Assembly (NCBI RefSeq): GCF_024380015.1
Contig: NZ_CP101508.1
Location: forward strand, 1,984,902-2,048,901
DNA from: Photobacterium atrarenae
GTDB lineage: Bacteria; Pseudomonadota; Gammaproteobacteria; Enterobacterales; Vibrionaceae
DNA length: 64,000 nt
Direction: 5' to 3'
Of this stretch, positions 33,536 to 42,246 are shown piece after piece. The notes under the pieces were generated by a model. The model saw nothing but the letters and a program-made list of their open reading frames with translations, had not been told where the DNA came from and made no database searches. Position numbers and translations under genes: made by a program. The stretch's first letter is position 1, and each line of letters opens with the position of its first letter.

Positions 33536-34009
33536 TTATCCTATATTCTTAGCCATGTTGTAACCGGTGATCGCAAAACCAACGTCCTGGTACAGCTTGA
33601 GGGCGCGCTGGTTATGATAAGCGACTCGGAGCTTGATCTGCGAAACACCAGCCAGAGCAAGCTGATTTTCCAACGCGGCTATCGCTTGTTTGCCAATACC
33701 TTTGCCACGATATCCAGGGTCAACGAAGAAGTCATAAATGAATGTCGAATGATCGGCGGCATGAATCGAGTGCCAAAGATAGCCGACTAAACACACCTCA
33801 CCGTTGACCTCAGCATCAATACACAACAGAGAATGATCGTTCTTTTCAAGGCCATTCGGGAAGCTTCGGCGTAAATCCTTTTGGGCTAACGCTACCGCAA
33901 CATCCATGGAATGACCGTAGTTTTGCGCAATCTCGCGGCTGTAATCATCAATAAAATAATCACAATATGCGGGATATTCTTCCTGGCGCATTTCCCTTAA
34001 TACAACCAT
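33536..34009 (-). CDS. GNAT-family N-acetyltransferase
   Basis: 157 residues with the acetyl-CoA loop RGKGIGKQAI (about 98-107) after FVDPGY, and the C-terminal KLYQDVGFAITGYNM strand of GNAT enzymes. AAGGAAG precedes the ATG. The length and the Tyr/Asp-rich N-terminus resemble stand-alone bacterial acetyltransferases of unknown substrate. A stretch of 68 bases separates it from the upstream VF530 gene. Confidence 0.85.
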   Translation of the reverse strand: MVVLREMRQEEYPAYCDYFIDDYSREIAQNYGHSMDVAVALAQKDLRRSFPNGLEKNDHSLLCIDAEVNGEVCLVGYLWHSIHAADHSTFIYDFFVDPGYRGKGIGKQAIAALENQLALAGVSQIKLRVAYHNQRALKLYQDVGFAITGYNMAKNIG

Positions 34010-34077
34010 GTACCTTCCTTGCTCGTTTTGTCAGATAGCCCAATGCTCGTAGCCAAAGCGCTGCATGTTTTTCAGGA

Positions 34078-34296
34078 TCAGGTAAAAGTGTGAATATATA
34101 ATGATTCGACTTTGTCCCTCGCCCACTGCGTTTTGCGCAGAAACTTCAGGGAAGACTTTATCGATGGATCGTTGTAGAAGCAGTTCACCTTGATCTCGTT
34201 ATATAAGCCATCCCAACCGTAATGTTCGACTAAGCGTGTGAGGATCTTTTCAAGCGTCAGGCCATGTAATGGGTTGTTCGGTTGTTGCTGGCTCAT
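34078..34296 (-). CDS. VF530-family (DUF2132) DNA-binding protein
   Basis: 72 residues almost wholly made of the VF530 domain: [19 protein letters not shown], then [19 protein letters not shown] and [11 protein letters not shown]. The family was named after a Vibrio fischeri protein with a helical DNA-binding-like fold; the cellular role is unknown. AAAGGAAACC precedes the ATG. Confidence 0.88.
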   Translation of the reverse strand: MSQQQPNNPLHGLTLEKILTRLVEHYGWDGLYNEIKVNCFYNDPSIKSSLKFLRKTQWARDKVESLYIHTFT

Positions 34297-34841
34297 GGAG
34301 CGGTTTCCTTTGTGAAATAGTCAATGCCGTGCCTGATCCAGAGGGAGCTGTCACAGACACAATTTTGGGATTTTACCAGAAAACGCTGTCAACCACGCGA
34401 TTATCATCGCTCTCTTACTGTGTCACAGACGGTCAATGTCAGATTGGTTGACACTGCCTCAAGACGCTTCAAGTCCATCAACGCAACTTCACTTCGGCTG
34501 TTCGCCCCAGTCTTTCCACACACCTGATCGCGCGATGCCTTCTATTGAAAAATGGCGCCCTGCCACTCAGTGAGTTTAATACTGCTGTCAGTATGACTTC
34601 CCACAAAGTCTTTGACGCTCGCCAATGACGTGAATTGATCCTGATCGGCATGGATCACATGGAGCGGAACTGTTGGTTGAGGTAAAACCATCGTTGGTAT
34701 TACTGAATTAATGATGGTTGCAGTTCGAAGCGCAGGATTGCGTAGAAACGCTATCAGAAAAGAAACCGCGGACACAGCGCCGAGTAGCGGATACAATTGG
34801 ATTCATCCAAAACTTGGATCAATCACTTCGGTAATGAGGGC
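34297..34841. other. Gene-poor interval with a hydrolase remnant
   Basis: 545 bases between the VF530 gene and the LysR gene. The part 34297-34540 has no coding pattern; TGTCACAGAC occurs twice (34351 and 34422). The part 34542-34796 holds a decayed ORF described separately. Confidence 0.4.
34542..34796 (-). pseudogene. Possible remnant of an alpha/beta-hydrolase gene
   Basis: An 84-codon ORF whose second half (VPLHVIHADQDQFTSLASVKDF, then SIKLTEW) resembles the C-terminal catalytic-Asp region of alpha/beta hydrolases (hHG-x-x-D-x-x-h pattern). The first half looks unlike such an enzyme and the nucleophile-elbow portion is absent. It is most easily read as a degraded gene end, but chance similarity cannot be excluded. 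Confidence 0.3.
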
Positions 34842-35744
34842 TCATCCTCCCCCGCTCGTCATCGCGGTTTTCAACCACTGCATAAAAATCTGTAAGCGAG
34901 CTTTTTTCGCTGAGTGCGGATCGTAGACGAAGTAGCGTTTCACCGAGTTCGGATGTGGCTGCTCGAATGGGATCACCAATTCACCCGTCTCGAGTTGCCG
35001 ACGACAGAGGTAAATCGCAGCCAACGTGATGCCATGACCACTCAACACCGCATTTAAGGCCATATCTGTGCTGCTGACACGCGTCCACTGTTCATGCTCC
35101 TCCCAACCGTCAACGCCGGCACCTTCAAACCAGTGATGCCAGCTATAGTTGCCGGGATTTTCCAGCGTGACGAGCCAAGTGGAAAGTAAATCTTGCGCAG
35201 ACGTGAATGCCAGCTTTTCGTGAAGCCGGGCTGAACAGACCGGATAGACAAAGTCTTCGCCAAAATACTCACAGGCAAGGCTTTTCGGCGTGTGTTTCTC
35301 CACATCAACCCCGAATCGGATCGCCAGATCGATATGCGAGTGTTTGAGATCATCAAAACCTGGTGAAGAGACGATACGCACTTGGATCTCCGGGTGTAAC
35401 TCGGAAAAGCGCTGCAATCGCGGCATCAGCCATAACGTAGTAAACGCCTGGGTCGAGCTGATGGTCAGCTCCCCTGCAATCTCTTCGGTGTGAATATGAT
35501 TCAAAGTGCGGTTGATCATTTTCAGTGCCTGTTGCGCGCCATCAAACAGGGTCTGCCCTTGCTGGGTCAGTAACATTTGCCGGTTTTTCCGAATAAACAG
35601 CCGGCATCCTAAATCCCGCTCTAACTGTCGCATTTGCTGGCTGACGGCGGCTTGAGAAATACAAAGCTCTCCCGCTGCCAGGCTGTAACTGTGATGCCGG
35701 GCAGCACACTCAAATGTCACGAGTAAATTGATATTTCTATACAT
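34842..35744 (-). CDS. LysR-family transcriptional regulator
   Basis: About 300 residues. N-terminal helix-turn-helix (FECAARHHSYSLAAGELCISQAAVSQQMRQLE over about residues 10-42), followed by GCRLFIRKNRQMLLT and the periplasmic-binding-like effector domain with LTISSTQAFTTLWLMPRL. The frame extends to a TTG at 35774, but the ATG at 35744 gives the standard LysR N-terminus (MYRNINLLVTFE, as in GcvA-like members). It is divergent from a PEP-mutase-family gene, its likely target. Confidence 0.9.
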   Translation of the reverse strand: MYRNINLLVTFECAARHHSYSLAAGELCISQAAVSQQMRQLERDLGCRLFIRKNRQMLLTQQGQTLFDGAQQALKMINRTLNHIHTEEIAGELTISSTQAFTTLWLMPRLQRFSELHPEIQVRIVSSPGFDDLKHSHIDLAIRFGVDVEKHTPKSLACEYFGEDFVYPVCSARLHEKLAFTSAQDLLSTWLVTLENPGNYSWHHWFEGAGVDGWEEHEQWTRVSSTDMALNAVLSGHGITLAAIYLCRRQLETGELVIPFEQPHPNSVKRYFVYDPHSAKKARLQIFMQWLKTAMTSGGG

Positions 35745-35905
35745 TTTGGAATTCTGCGGGCAATTCACGAGCAAGCATTATAAGCATTGCTTATTTAAAA
35801 AGTCGATTTGTATCGTTGGCGTTCATCCATGCCGAGAAGCACAATGAATACAGCAACAAAGGAATGACGCGACAGCCACCAAAACCCTATTGAGGAACCA
35901 AGCGA

Positions 35906-36667
35906 ATGCACACATTTACCCAGTTACACCAACAAGCAACTCCATTACTCATCGGCAACGTTTGGGATGCCGCCAGCGCCCGTTGTGCAGAGCAAGCCGG
36001 TTATCAGGCCTTAGGCACCTCCAGCGCTGCGATCGCCAGCCTGCTTGGGTATGACGATGGCGAACAGATGCCATTTCACGAGTTGGTATTTATGGTCCGG
36101 CGGATTGCCAGCGCAACTTTATTGCCGTTAAGTGTGGATATCGAAGCGGGTTACAGCCAGTCGCCGGAAATCATTGCGGATCATATTCAGCAACTGGCCG
36201 AGCTTGGCGTGGTTGGGATCAATTTCGAAGATAGCCGTGTAGAGACAAACCGTCACCTTTGTGATGCCAATGAATTTGCAACCCTGCTTTTGAACGTGCG
36301 CGAAATCTTGCAACAACGCCAGGTAGAAATCTTCATCAATGTTCGCTGTGATACATTCCTACTGGGTGTGGACGAGGCGCGTGCCGAAACCATCAAGCGC
36401 GCGCAACTATATCAGGCATCCGGAGCCGATGGCCTGTTTGTCCCCTGCATCACCCAGCCGGATGATATCCAAGCTGTCGCAGAAGCAACAAAGCTCCCTC
36501 TCAATGTCATGGCGATGCCGGATCTGCCGGGTTTTGAGATCTTGGCTGAGTTGGGGGTCAAGCGGATCAGCACCGGTAATTTTGCTTTTGAGCGGATGTA
36601 CACTCATTTGAGCCATCAGCTGGTAGAGATGAAACAGCACGGTTCGTGCGCAGCGTTATTCAGCTAA
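35906..36667 (+). CDS. Isocitrate lyase/PEP mutase-family protein
   Basis: 253 residues, TIM-barrel of the ICL/PEPM superfamily: LIGNVWDAASARCAEQAGY, GTSSAAIASLLGYDDGE, the Mg-binding SVDIEAGYSQSPE (about 78-90), and GINFEDSRVE. The active-site loop does not have the KKCGH of isocitrate lyase, so it belongs to the less-characterised PEP mutase-like branch (oxaloacetate hydrolase, carboxyvinyl or lyase activities are possible). GAGGAA precedes the ATG. Divergent from a LysR regulator 161 bases away. Confidence 0.85.
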   Translation: MHTFTQLHQQATPLLIGNVWDAASARCAEQAGYQALGTSSAAIASLLGYDDGEQMPFHELVFMVRRIASATLLPLSVDIEAGYSQSPEIIADHIQQLAELGVVGINFEDSRVETNRHLCDANEFATLLLNVREILQQRQVEIFINVRCDTFLLGVDEARAETIKRAQLYQASGADGLFVPCITQPDDIQAVAEATKLPLNVMAMPDLPGFEILAELGVKRISTGNFAFERMYTHLSHQLVEMKQHGSCAALFS

Positions 36668-36715
36668 AAATGACTCGGAGAAGTGCCGCCGCAGCACTTC
36701 TCCGGCTCATCACGC

Positions 36716-37495
36716 TCAAGCCGGAATTTGCTCGCCTTCCCGCAAGGTTAAAACTTCGAAGCCGTCGGCGGTGACCAGCACGGTATGTTCGAACTGGGCC
36801 GACAGCTTTTTATCCCGGGTGATCACCGTCCAGCCATCGCGCTTGGTTTTGGTCTTTTCGGTGCCCTGGTTAATCATCGGCTCAATGGTGAACGTCATTC
36901 CCTCATGCAGCATCAGCCCGGTATCCGGCAGACCGTAATGCAGCACTTGCGGTTCTTCATGCATTTCCCGGCCGATACCGTGGCCACAATATTCGCGCAC
37001 CACGCTGAATCCGGAGCGTTCGGCATGCTGCTGAATGGCATGGCCGATATCTCCCAGCCGAGCCCCGGGGCGCACTTTCTTGATCCCCTGCCACATCGCC
37101 TGATAGGTGACATCCACCAGCTTGCGGGCAATCGGGGGGGCATCCGGCATCACGTACATCTTGCTGGAATCGGCAATAAAACCGTCTTTTTCCAGCGTAA
37201 CATCAACGTTGATAATGTCCCGCCGACCCAGCTTTTTCTGCTCACTCGGCATCCCGTGGCAGATCACTTCGTTGATCGACGTGTTCAACGCATACGGGTA
37301 ATCATACTGACCTTTGCTGGCCGGTCGGGCCTTCAGCTCACCAGTGATGAACGTCTCAACCCGATCATTGATTGCCATGGTCGTCACGCCGGGCTCGATA
37401 AAGTCATCGAGCATGGCGAAAACCTGCGCCAGCAAACGGCCAGATTCGCGCATTAAGTCGGCTTCCTGGGCCGTTTTAAGCGCCACCCTATTCAT
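36716..37495 (-). CDS. map: Type I methionine aminopeptidase, ParD-linked paralogue
   Basis: About 259 residues with all metal-site signatures: CHGMPSEQKKLGRRDIINVDVTLEKDG (His and two Asp ligands split over 90-115), YCGHGIGREMHEEPQ, FTIEPM and FEHTVLVT. It removes initiator Met from nascent proteins. The ATG at 37495 overlaps the end of the ParD-like gene, so translation is coupled; the in-frame codon at 37528 lies within that gene. Vibrionaceae usually have another map near rpsB-tsf, so this is probably a second copy; I cannot verify that from this window. Confidence 0.93.
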   Translation of the reverse strand: MNRVALKTAQEADLMRESGRLLAQVFAMLDDFIEPGVTTMAINDRVETFITGELKARPASKGQYDYPYALNTSINEVICHGMPSEQKKLGRRDIINVDVTLEKDGFIADSSKMYVMPDAPPIARKLVDVTYQAMWQGIKKVRPGARLGDIGHAIQQHAERSGFSVVREYCGHGIGREMHEEPQVLHYGLPDTGLMLHEGMTFTIEPMINQGTEKTKTKRDGWTVITRDKKLSAQFEHTVLVTADGFEVLTLREGEQIPA

Positions 37496-37694
37496 TGACG
37501 ACCTCCGCCGGCGGCACCACGGTTTCACGCAACAGCATTTGAACTAACTCGTTATAGCTCATGGTCGGATTCATCTCGGCCAGCATCCCCATCTTTACCC
37601 AGAACTCAGCTTGGGCATTGATCGAGCGGGACATTACCTGGCTGGCTTTACGGATCTCCTCGTGGAGATCATCGGAAATTTTCACAATACCCAA
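37488..37694 (-). CDS. ParD-like antitoxin-family protein
   Basis: 68 residues with a ribbon-helix-helix-like start (MGIVKISDDLHEEIRKASQVMSRS over residues 1-24), AEFWVKMGMLAEMNPTMSYNELV and a short tail. This matches the ParD_like family often found immediately before a methionine aminopeptidase gene. No ParE-type toxin follows; map occupies that position and the two genes overlap. It would be expected to bind DNA and autoregulate; an inverted repeat lies just upstream. Confidence 0.8.
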   Translation of the reverse strand: MGIVKISDDLHEEIRKASQVMSRSINAQAEFWVKMGMLAEMNPTMSYNELVQMLLRETVVPPAEVVNE

Positions 37695-37727
37695 AACAGG
37701 CCACCTTGATACACATTAGATATAGAA

Positions 37728-37746
37728 TATATACGGATTGTATATA
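37728..37746. promoter_or_regulatory. Candidate operator of the ParD-like/map operon
   Basis: TATATAC and GTATATA form a perfect 7-bp inverted repeat with a 5-base spacer (GGATT), 34 bases upstream of the ParD-like start. This fits ribbon-helix-helix autoregulation and also overlaps AT-rich -10-like sequence. Confidence 0.5.
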
Positions 37747-37790
37747 GATGGTATGCTGGGTGCAATCGTGCATAGCAACAACCAGACACA

Positions 37791-37820
37791 CAAAAAAAGG
37801 GTTAGCCGAAGCTAACCCTT
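37791..37820 (-). terminator. Terminator of the AGCS symporter gene
   Basis: On the minus strand AAGGGTTAGC pairs with GCTAACCCTT around TTCG, and a run of seven T follows. Confidence 0.9.
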
Positions 37821-37845
37821 ATCTGTCATGAAATGTTTGCCGTGA

Positions 37846-39393
37846 TTAGGCGATCGGCTTCACCGGCTCACCATCCACATCTTCAGGCTGCACAGCAGGC
37901 TTACCTGAATCTTTCAGACGTTTTTCCCAGAAGTCCGCGTTTTTGATGCCCAGCTTCACTGGATCAAAAGTGAACTCTTTCACGCCGGCTTTCTGTTGCG
38001 CTTCATAGTCTTTCAACGCTGCCAGAGCTGGTTTCGCCATGAAGAAGATGATCAGGATGCCGACAATATTCAGCCACGCCATCAGGCCAACACCCACATC
38101 ACCCATGGCCCAAGCCAGATTCGCAGTCTTCACCGTACCGTAGAATACCGCAGCAGTCAGGACCACTTTCAGCGCGAACATCATGCCCGGAATTTTCACG
38201 GAACGACGGATGTAAGCAATATTGGTTTCCGCAATGTAGTAGTACGCCAGGATAGTAGTGAAGGCGAAGAAGAACAGTGCAAAGGCAATGAACGGTTTAC
38301 CAAAGCCAGGCATGGTGCTTTCAATCGCCATCTGCGTGAAGACCGGACCGTTGGCACCAATATCAGCCGCCAGGTTCTGAACCAGGAAGGTTCCTTCCGC
38401 ACCACCGTGAACGTTGTACGCGCCAGTGATGATAATCATGAAGGCCGTTGCAGAACACACCAGCAGGGTATCGATGTAGATCGAGAACGACTGAACCAGA
38501 CCTTGCTGAGCCGGGTGCTGAACATCAGCCGCCGCAGCAGCATGTGGACCTGTCCCCTGACCTGCTTCGTTCGAGTAAACACCCCGTTTAACACCCCAGC
38601 CAATCGCAGCACCCACACCAGCCATTGGTGTGAAAGCATCACCCACAATCATACCGAACACGGTTGGAACCATGTCGATGTTTAGCAGAATGATAACGAA
38701 CGCGATGATGATGTACGCCAGCGCCATGAATGGCACCACGATTTGCGTGAAGTTTGCAATTCGCTTCACACCACCGAAGATAATGAATGCCAGAACGATG
38801 GATACCATAGTACCTGTGATGATCTTCGCCAGGCTGATGGTGCCCATGGTGGTTTCGATCATGCCGCCAGTACCAAACGCCGCTTCAACCGCGTTACCGA
38901 TACTGTTGGACTGAACACCCGGCAGCATCACACCACAGGCAATCACAGTCGCGATAGCAAACAACCAGGCGTACCATTTCTGCCCCATGGCTTTCTCGAT
39001 ATAGTAAGCCGGGCCACCACGGAACTGACCGTCTTCATCTTCTTCTTTATAAATTTGCGCCAATGCAGATTCAGTGTATGCAGTCGCAGCGCCCAGGAAG
39101 GCGACAACCCACATCCAGAATACTGCACCTGGACCACCAAAACCGATTGCTGCTGCAACACCAGCGATGTTACCGGTACCTACACGTCCTGATAAAGAAA
39201 CGGCGAGTGCTTGAAAAGAGGAAATACCTTGATCAGAACTTTTACCGGAAAGTAGCAGGCGCCACATTTCACGGAAGTGACGGACTTGCACGAAGCGTGT
39301 GGTAATGGAATAAAACAGACCTGCACCCAGGCACAGATAAATCAGTACCGGGCTCCATATAATTCCATTCAGAAAATCTACGATCGACTGCAT
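37846..39393 (-). CDS. Sodium:alanine/glycine symporter (AGCS family)
   Basis: 515 residues with some eleven membrane helices. AGCS features: LSGRVGTGNIAGVAAAIGFGGPGAVFWMW (about 66-95, the AGCS signature), GGPAYYIEKAMG, and GVKRGVYSNEAGQGTGPHAAAAA. It imports alanine or glycine with Na+. The C-terminal 60 residues are charged and cytoplasmic. A related symporter in Vibrio cholerae is controlled by a glycine riboswitch, but no such element is visible in the 680 bases upstream here. Monocistronic; GGGAG precedes the ATG. Confidence 0.92.
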   Translation of the reverse strand: MQSIVDFLNGIIWSPVLIYLCLGAGLFYSITTRFVQVRHFREMWRLLLSGKSSDQGISSFQALAVSLSGRVGTGNIAGVAAAIGFGGPGAVFWMWVVAFLGAATAYTESALAQIYKEEDEDGQFRGGPAYYIEKAMGQKWYAWLFAIATVIACGVMLPGVQSNSIGNAVEAAFGTGGMIETTMGTISLAKIITGTMVSIVLAFIIFGGVKRIANFTQIVVPFMALAYIIIAFVIILLNIDMVPTVFGMIVGDAFTPMAGVGAAIGWGVKRGVYSNEAGQGTGPHAAAAADVQHPAQQGLVQSFSIYIDTLLVCSATAFMIIITGAYNVHGGAEGTFLVQNLAADIGANGPVFTQMAIESTMPGFGKPFIAFALFFFAFTTILAYYYIAETNIAYIRRSVKIPGMMFALKVVLTAAVFYGTVKTANLAWAMGDVGVGLMAWLNIVGILIIFFMAKPALAALKDYEAQQKAGVKEFTFDPVKLGIKNADFWEKRLKDSGKPAVQPEDVDGEPVKPIA

Positions 39394-40010
39394 TAAGTTC
39401 TCCCTGTCTTATTAGATTATGGTTAATGCTGGTCAGTATAATAAGCAGATTGTAAGTTGAATGTTAAGATTTTTATTTTGTCACTCAATTCAGCGTGAAC
39501 TCCAGCACACTTAAACAACAATAAAACAACATCCAGGGTCTTTGTCTTTTTGCCCTAAGTCACATAGGTATTCATTCTTTTGCGCATAAAAACACACCAC
39601 AAGCGATTTGTTCAGTTAGTAACCGGACAGCCAATTTTTATGTTATCGATCACACTTAATCCAGCATGAATCCAGTTATTCGCACCATTTCAACATTTTA
39701 TCAGCACAATCTTTATACGAAATGAGTGCAATTCATCGCCTGGTTTTGACCGATAAAACTTTATGCTATGCAAAATCGTATTTCAGCGAATTCTCAGCTC
39801 TGGCTGCCAAAAGTGTATTTACATCACAATTATGGATTAACTTAATTCATCCAAAAGCAGAGATTCATGAGACCGATTCTACCATGGGTGAAATCATGTC
39901 AGGCTGATTGTTCCTATCCAGCTATCTGATGCTTGCCGTCAGTCCGTGACTGAATATGCAGTCTGTTAGAAGCGGGATGGAGGGATGTGAATGAAGGGAT
40001 ATGAAAGATA
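39394..40010. other. Non-coding region upstream of the AGCS symporter
   Basis: About 620 bases of AT-rich sequence between the symporter start and the gnd terminator. The promoter of the symporter must lie here. No gene, riboswitch core (no glycine-type GGAGAG) or clear protein-binding palindrome was found. A 61-codon ORF at 39722 has no ribosome-binding site and is not listed. Confidence 0.4.
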
Positions 40011-40041
40011 AAAAAAGCGCGGTTGGTTCAACCGCGCTTGA
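40011..40041 (-). terminator. Terminator of the zwf-pgl-gnd operon
   Basis: On the minus strand AAGCGCGGTTG pairs with CAACCGCGCTT with a three-base loop, followed by TTTTTTTA. Confidence 0.92.
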
Positions 40042-40070
40042 GTGATGAGTGCTTGTTCGGCAACGTAAGA

Positions 40071-41519
40071 TTAAACGTCGTACGTCGTCGACGAAATATC
40101 GCCGCCTTTACCGGTCCAGTTGGTGTGGAAGAACTCACCACGTGGCTTGTCGGTACGCTCATAGGTGTGCGCACCGAAATAGTCACGCTGCGCCTGTAGC
40201 ATGTTGGCCGGCAGACGCGCCGTGGTGTAACCATTCAGGAACGTCAGCGCCGAAGACATACATGGCATTGGCAAGCCGGATTCAAACGACTTGGCAACGA
40301 CTTGACGCCATGCCGGCAGACAGTTTTCCAGGATTTCCTTGAAGTAAGGATCCAGACCCAGGAAGGCCAGCTCAGGGTTGGCTTCAAACGCATCACGGAT
40401 GTTGCCCAGGAACGCGCTGCGGATGATACAGCCGCCACGCCACATCAGCGCCACGTTGCCGTAGTTCAGATCCCAACCGTTCTCTTCCGACGCTTCACGG
40501 ATCAGCATAAACCCTTGCGCGTAAGAGATGATTTTCGACGCCAGCAGTGCCTGACGCAGGGCATCAACCCATTGCGCTTTGTCACCGTCAATGCTGCTGA
40601 TTGGGTTGTTAAACAGCTTCTCAGCTTCGACACGTTGGTCTTTCAGTGAAGACAGGCAGCGTGCAAATACAGAGTCAGTGATCAGCGTCAGTGGAATACC
40701 GTGCTCCAGGGCGTTGATCCCGGTCCATTTACCGGTGCCTTTCTGGCCCGCAGTGTCGAGGATTTTCTCAACCAGCGGCGCACCGTCTTCATCTTTATAG
40801 CCCAGGATGTCGGCGGTGATTTCGATCAGGTAGCTGTCCAGCTCGGTCTTGTTCCACTCGGCAAAGATCTGCTGCATCTCATCGTGCGACATGCCCAGGC
40901 CTTCTTTCATAAAGTGGTACGCTTCGCTGATCAGCTGCATGTCACCGTATTCGATGCCGTTGTGAACCATTTTCACAAAGTGGCCGGCTCCTTCTTTGCC
41001 CACCCAGTCACAACAGGCTTCGCCTTGCTCGGTTTTGGCAGAAATCGCCTGGAAAATTGGCTTCACATGCGGCCATGCTTCCGGATCGCCGCCCGGCATG
41101 ATAGACGGTCCGAAACGGGCGCCTTCTTCACCGCCAGACACTCCGGCACCGACGTAGCGAATACCTTTCTCGCGCAGTTCAGCGTAACGACGGTTGGTAT
41201 CCGGATAATTGGTGTTCCCCCCATCGATGATGATGTCACCCTCTTCCAGCAGTGGCACCAGGTTATCGATGAACTGATCAACCACCCCACCGGCACGAAC
41301 CATCAGCATTACTTTGCGCGGACGCTCCAGTTGGTCGACCAGATCCTGCAGCGACGTTGCACCCACGATGTTGGTGCCTTTCGCCGGACCATTCAAAAAC
41401 TCGTCAACTTTCGACACGGTGCGGTTATAAGCAACCACTTTGAAACCGTTATCGTTCATGTTCAGGATAAGGTTCTGGCCCATTACCGCCAGGCCAATTA
41501 CACCAATATCTGCTTTCAT
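40071..41519 (-). CDS. gnd: 6-phosphogluconate dehydrogenase, decarboxylating
   Basis: 482 residues, full length. NADP-binding GVIGLAVMGQNLILNMND at the N-terminus, catalytic signature ISGGEEGARFGPSIMPGG-like segment (GVSGGEEGARFGPS, about 128-141), HFVKMVHNGIEYGDMQ with the catalytic Lys, and the C-terminal QRDYFGAHTYER. It oxidises 6-phosphogluconate to ribulose-5-phosphate with NADPH and CO2 release. Third gene of zwf-pgl-gnd, 10 bases after pgl, with GAGGAG before its ATG. Confidence 0.97.
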   Translation of the reverse strand: MKADIGVIGLAVMGQNLILNMNDNGFKVVAYNRTVSKVDEFLNGPAKGTNIVGATSLQDLVDQLERPRKVMLMVRAGGVVDQFIDNLVPLLEEGDIIIDGGNTNYPDTNRRYAELREKGIRYVGAGVSGGEEGARFGPSIMPGGDPEAWPHVKPIFQAISAKTEQGEACCDWVGKEGAGHFVKMVHNGIEYGDMQLISEAYHFMKEGLGMSHDEMQQIFAEWNKTELDSYLIEITADILGYKDEDGAPLVEKILDTAGQKGTGKWTGINALEHGIPLTLITDSVFARCLSSLKDQRVEAEKLFNNPISSIDGDKAQWVDALRQALLASKIISYAQGFMLIREASEENGWDLNYGNVALMWRGGCIIRSAFLGNIRDAFEANPELAFLGLDPYFKEILENCLPAWRQVVAKSFESGLPMPCMSSALTFLNGYTTARLPANMLQAQRDYFGAHTYERTDKPRGEFFHTNWTGKGGDISSTTYDV

Positions 41520-41529
41520 TTCATACTCC

Positions 41530-42246
41530 TCACGCTAGCTCTTGGGCTGCTTCTGAATCTAAATACCACTCTGTCAGGCCGTCAATGGCCTTGACCTGGG
41601 CAGCCGGATAAGCTGTCGCTTGCTCCGCTTCGTCATGAATTTCTTTAATCACTGATGCTTTGCTTGCGCCCATCACCAGGTAGGTAATGCGCTTGGCATG
41701 GCGGATCAGGTGGGCGGTTTTGGTCACCCGGATTTGACGATTTTCCGGATGCGCCGCAACGGCTGCGATCTCAGTGGTGTCGTAATCTGTCTGGCCCGGG
41801 AACAGGGACGCCGTATGGCCGTCGGTTCCCATGCCCAGAATCACCCAGTCAAATGCCGGCACACCGTCTTTCTGCGGGATCTCTGTCAGCATTTCTTCGG
41901 CAAAACGACCCGCTTCTTCCGCAGCAAAGTTCTCACCACGGATGCGGTGGATGTTTTCTGCCGGAATCGCGATGTGGTCAAACAGCAGCGCCTTGGTTTT
42001 GCCGTAGTTGCTTTCCGGATCTTCCGGGCCCACGCAACGCTCGTCACCCCACCAGAAGTGCAGGTTCTGCCACGCAATTGACTCGGCCCAAGGGGCTTGT
42101 GCCAACGTTTTGAACAGCAGGGCCGGCGTGCTGCCGCCCGACAGTGAAATGTGGACCGGACGATTTTCCTTGCTGTACTCAAGCAAGGTTTCAGCCAGTG
42201 AAGTCACGACATGATCAGGTGTTTCAAATACTTGATAATTCATCAT
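41530..42246 (-). CDS. pgl: 6-phosphogluconolactonase
   Basis: 238 residues of the DevB/NagB-like type: ISLSGGSTPALLFKTLA (about 34-50), WGDERCVGPEDPESNYG (about 68-84) and VILGMGTDGHTASLFPG (about 135-151) are diagnostic. It hydrolyses 6-phosphogluconolactone. Its start overlaps the zwf stop (TAATG), so translation is coupled; a second ATG follows immediately. Confidence 0.95.
   Translation of the reverse strand: MMNYQVFETPDHVVTSLAETLLEYSKENRPVHISLSGGSTPALLFKTLAQAPWAESIAWQNLHFWWGDERCVGPEDPESNYGKTKALLFDHIAIPAENIHRIRGENFAAEEAGRFAEEMLTEIPQKDGVPAFDWVILGMGTDGHTASLFPGQTDYDTTEIAAVAAHPENRQIRVTKTAHLIRHAKRITYLVMGASKASVIKEIHDEAEQATAYPAAQVKAIDGLTEWYLDSEAAQELA

Noticed and set aside
29477-34300. Integron cassette array with attC sites
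   Set aside because: Gene orientations are mixed after 33.5 kb and no repeated attC-like elements with the conserved ends were found.
39394-39720. Glycine riboswitch before the AGCS symporter, as in Vibrio cholerae
   Set aside because: No glycine-aptamer core sequences are present on the minus strand upstream of the gene.
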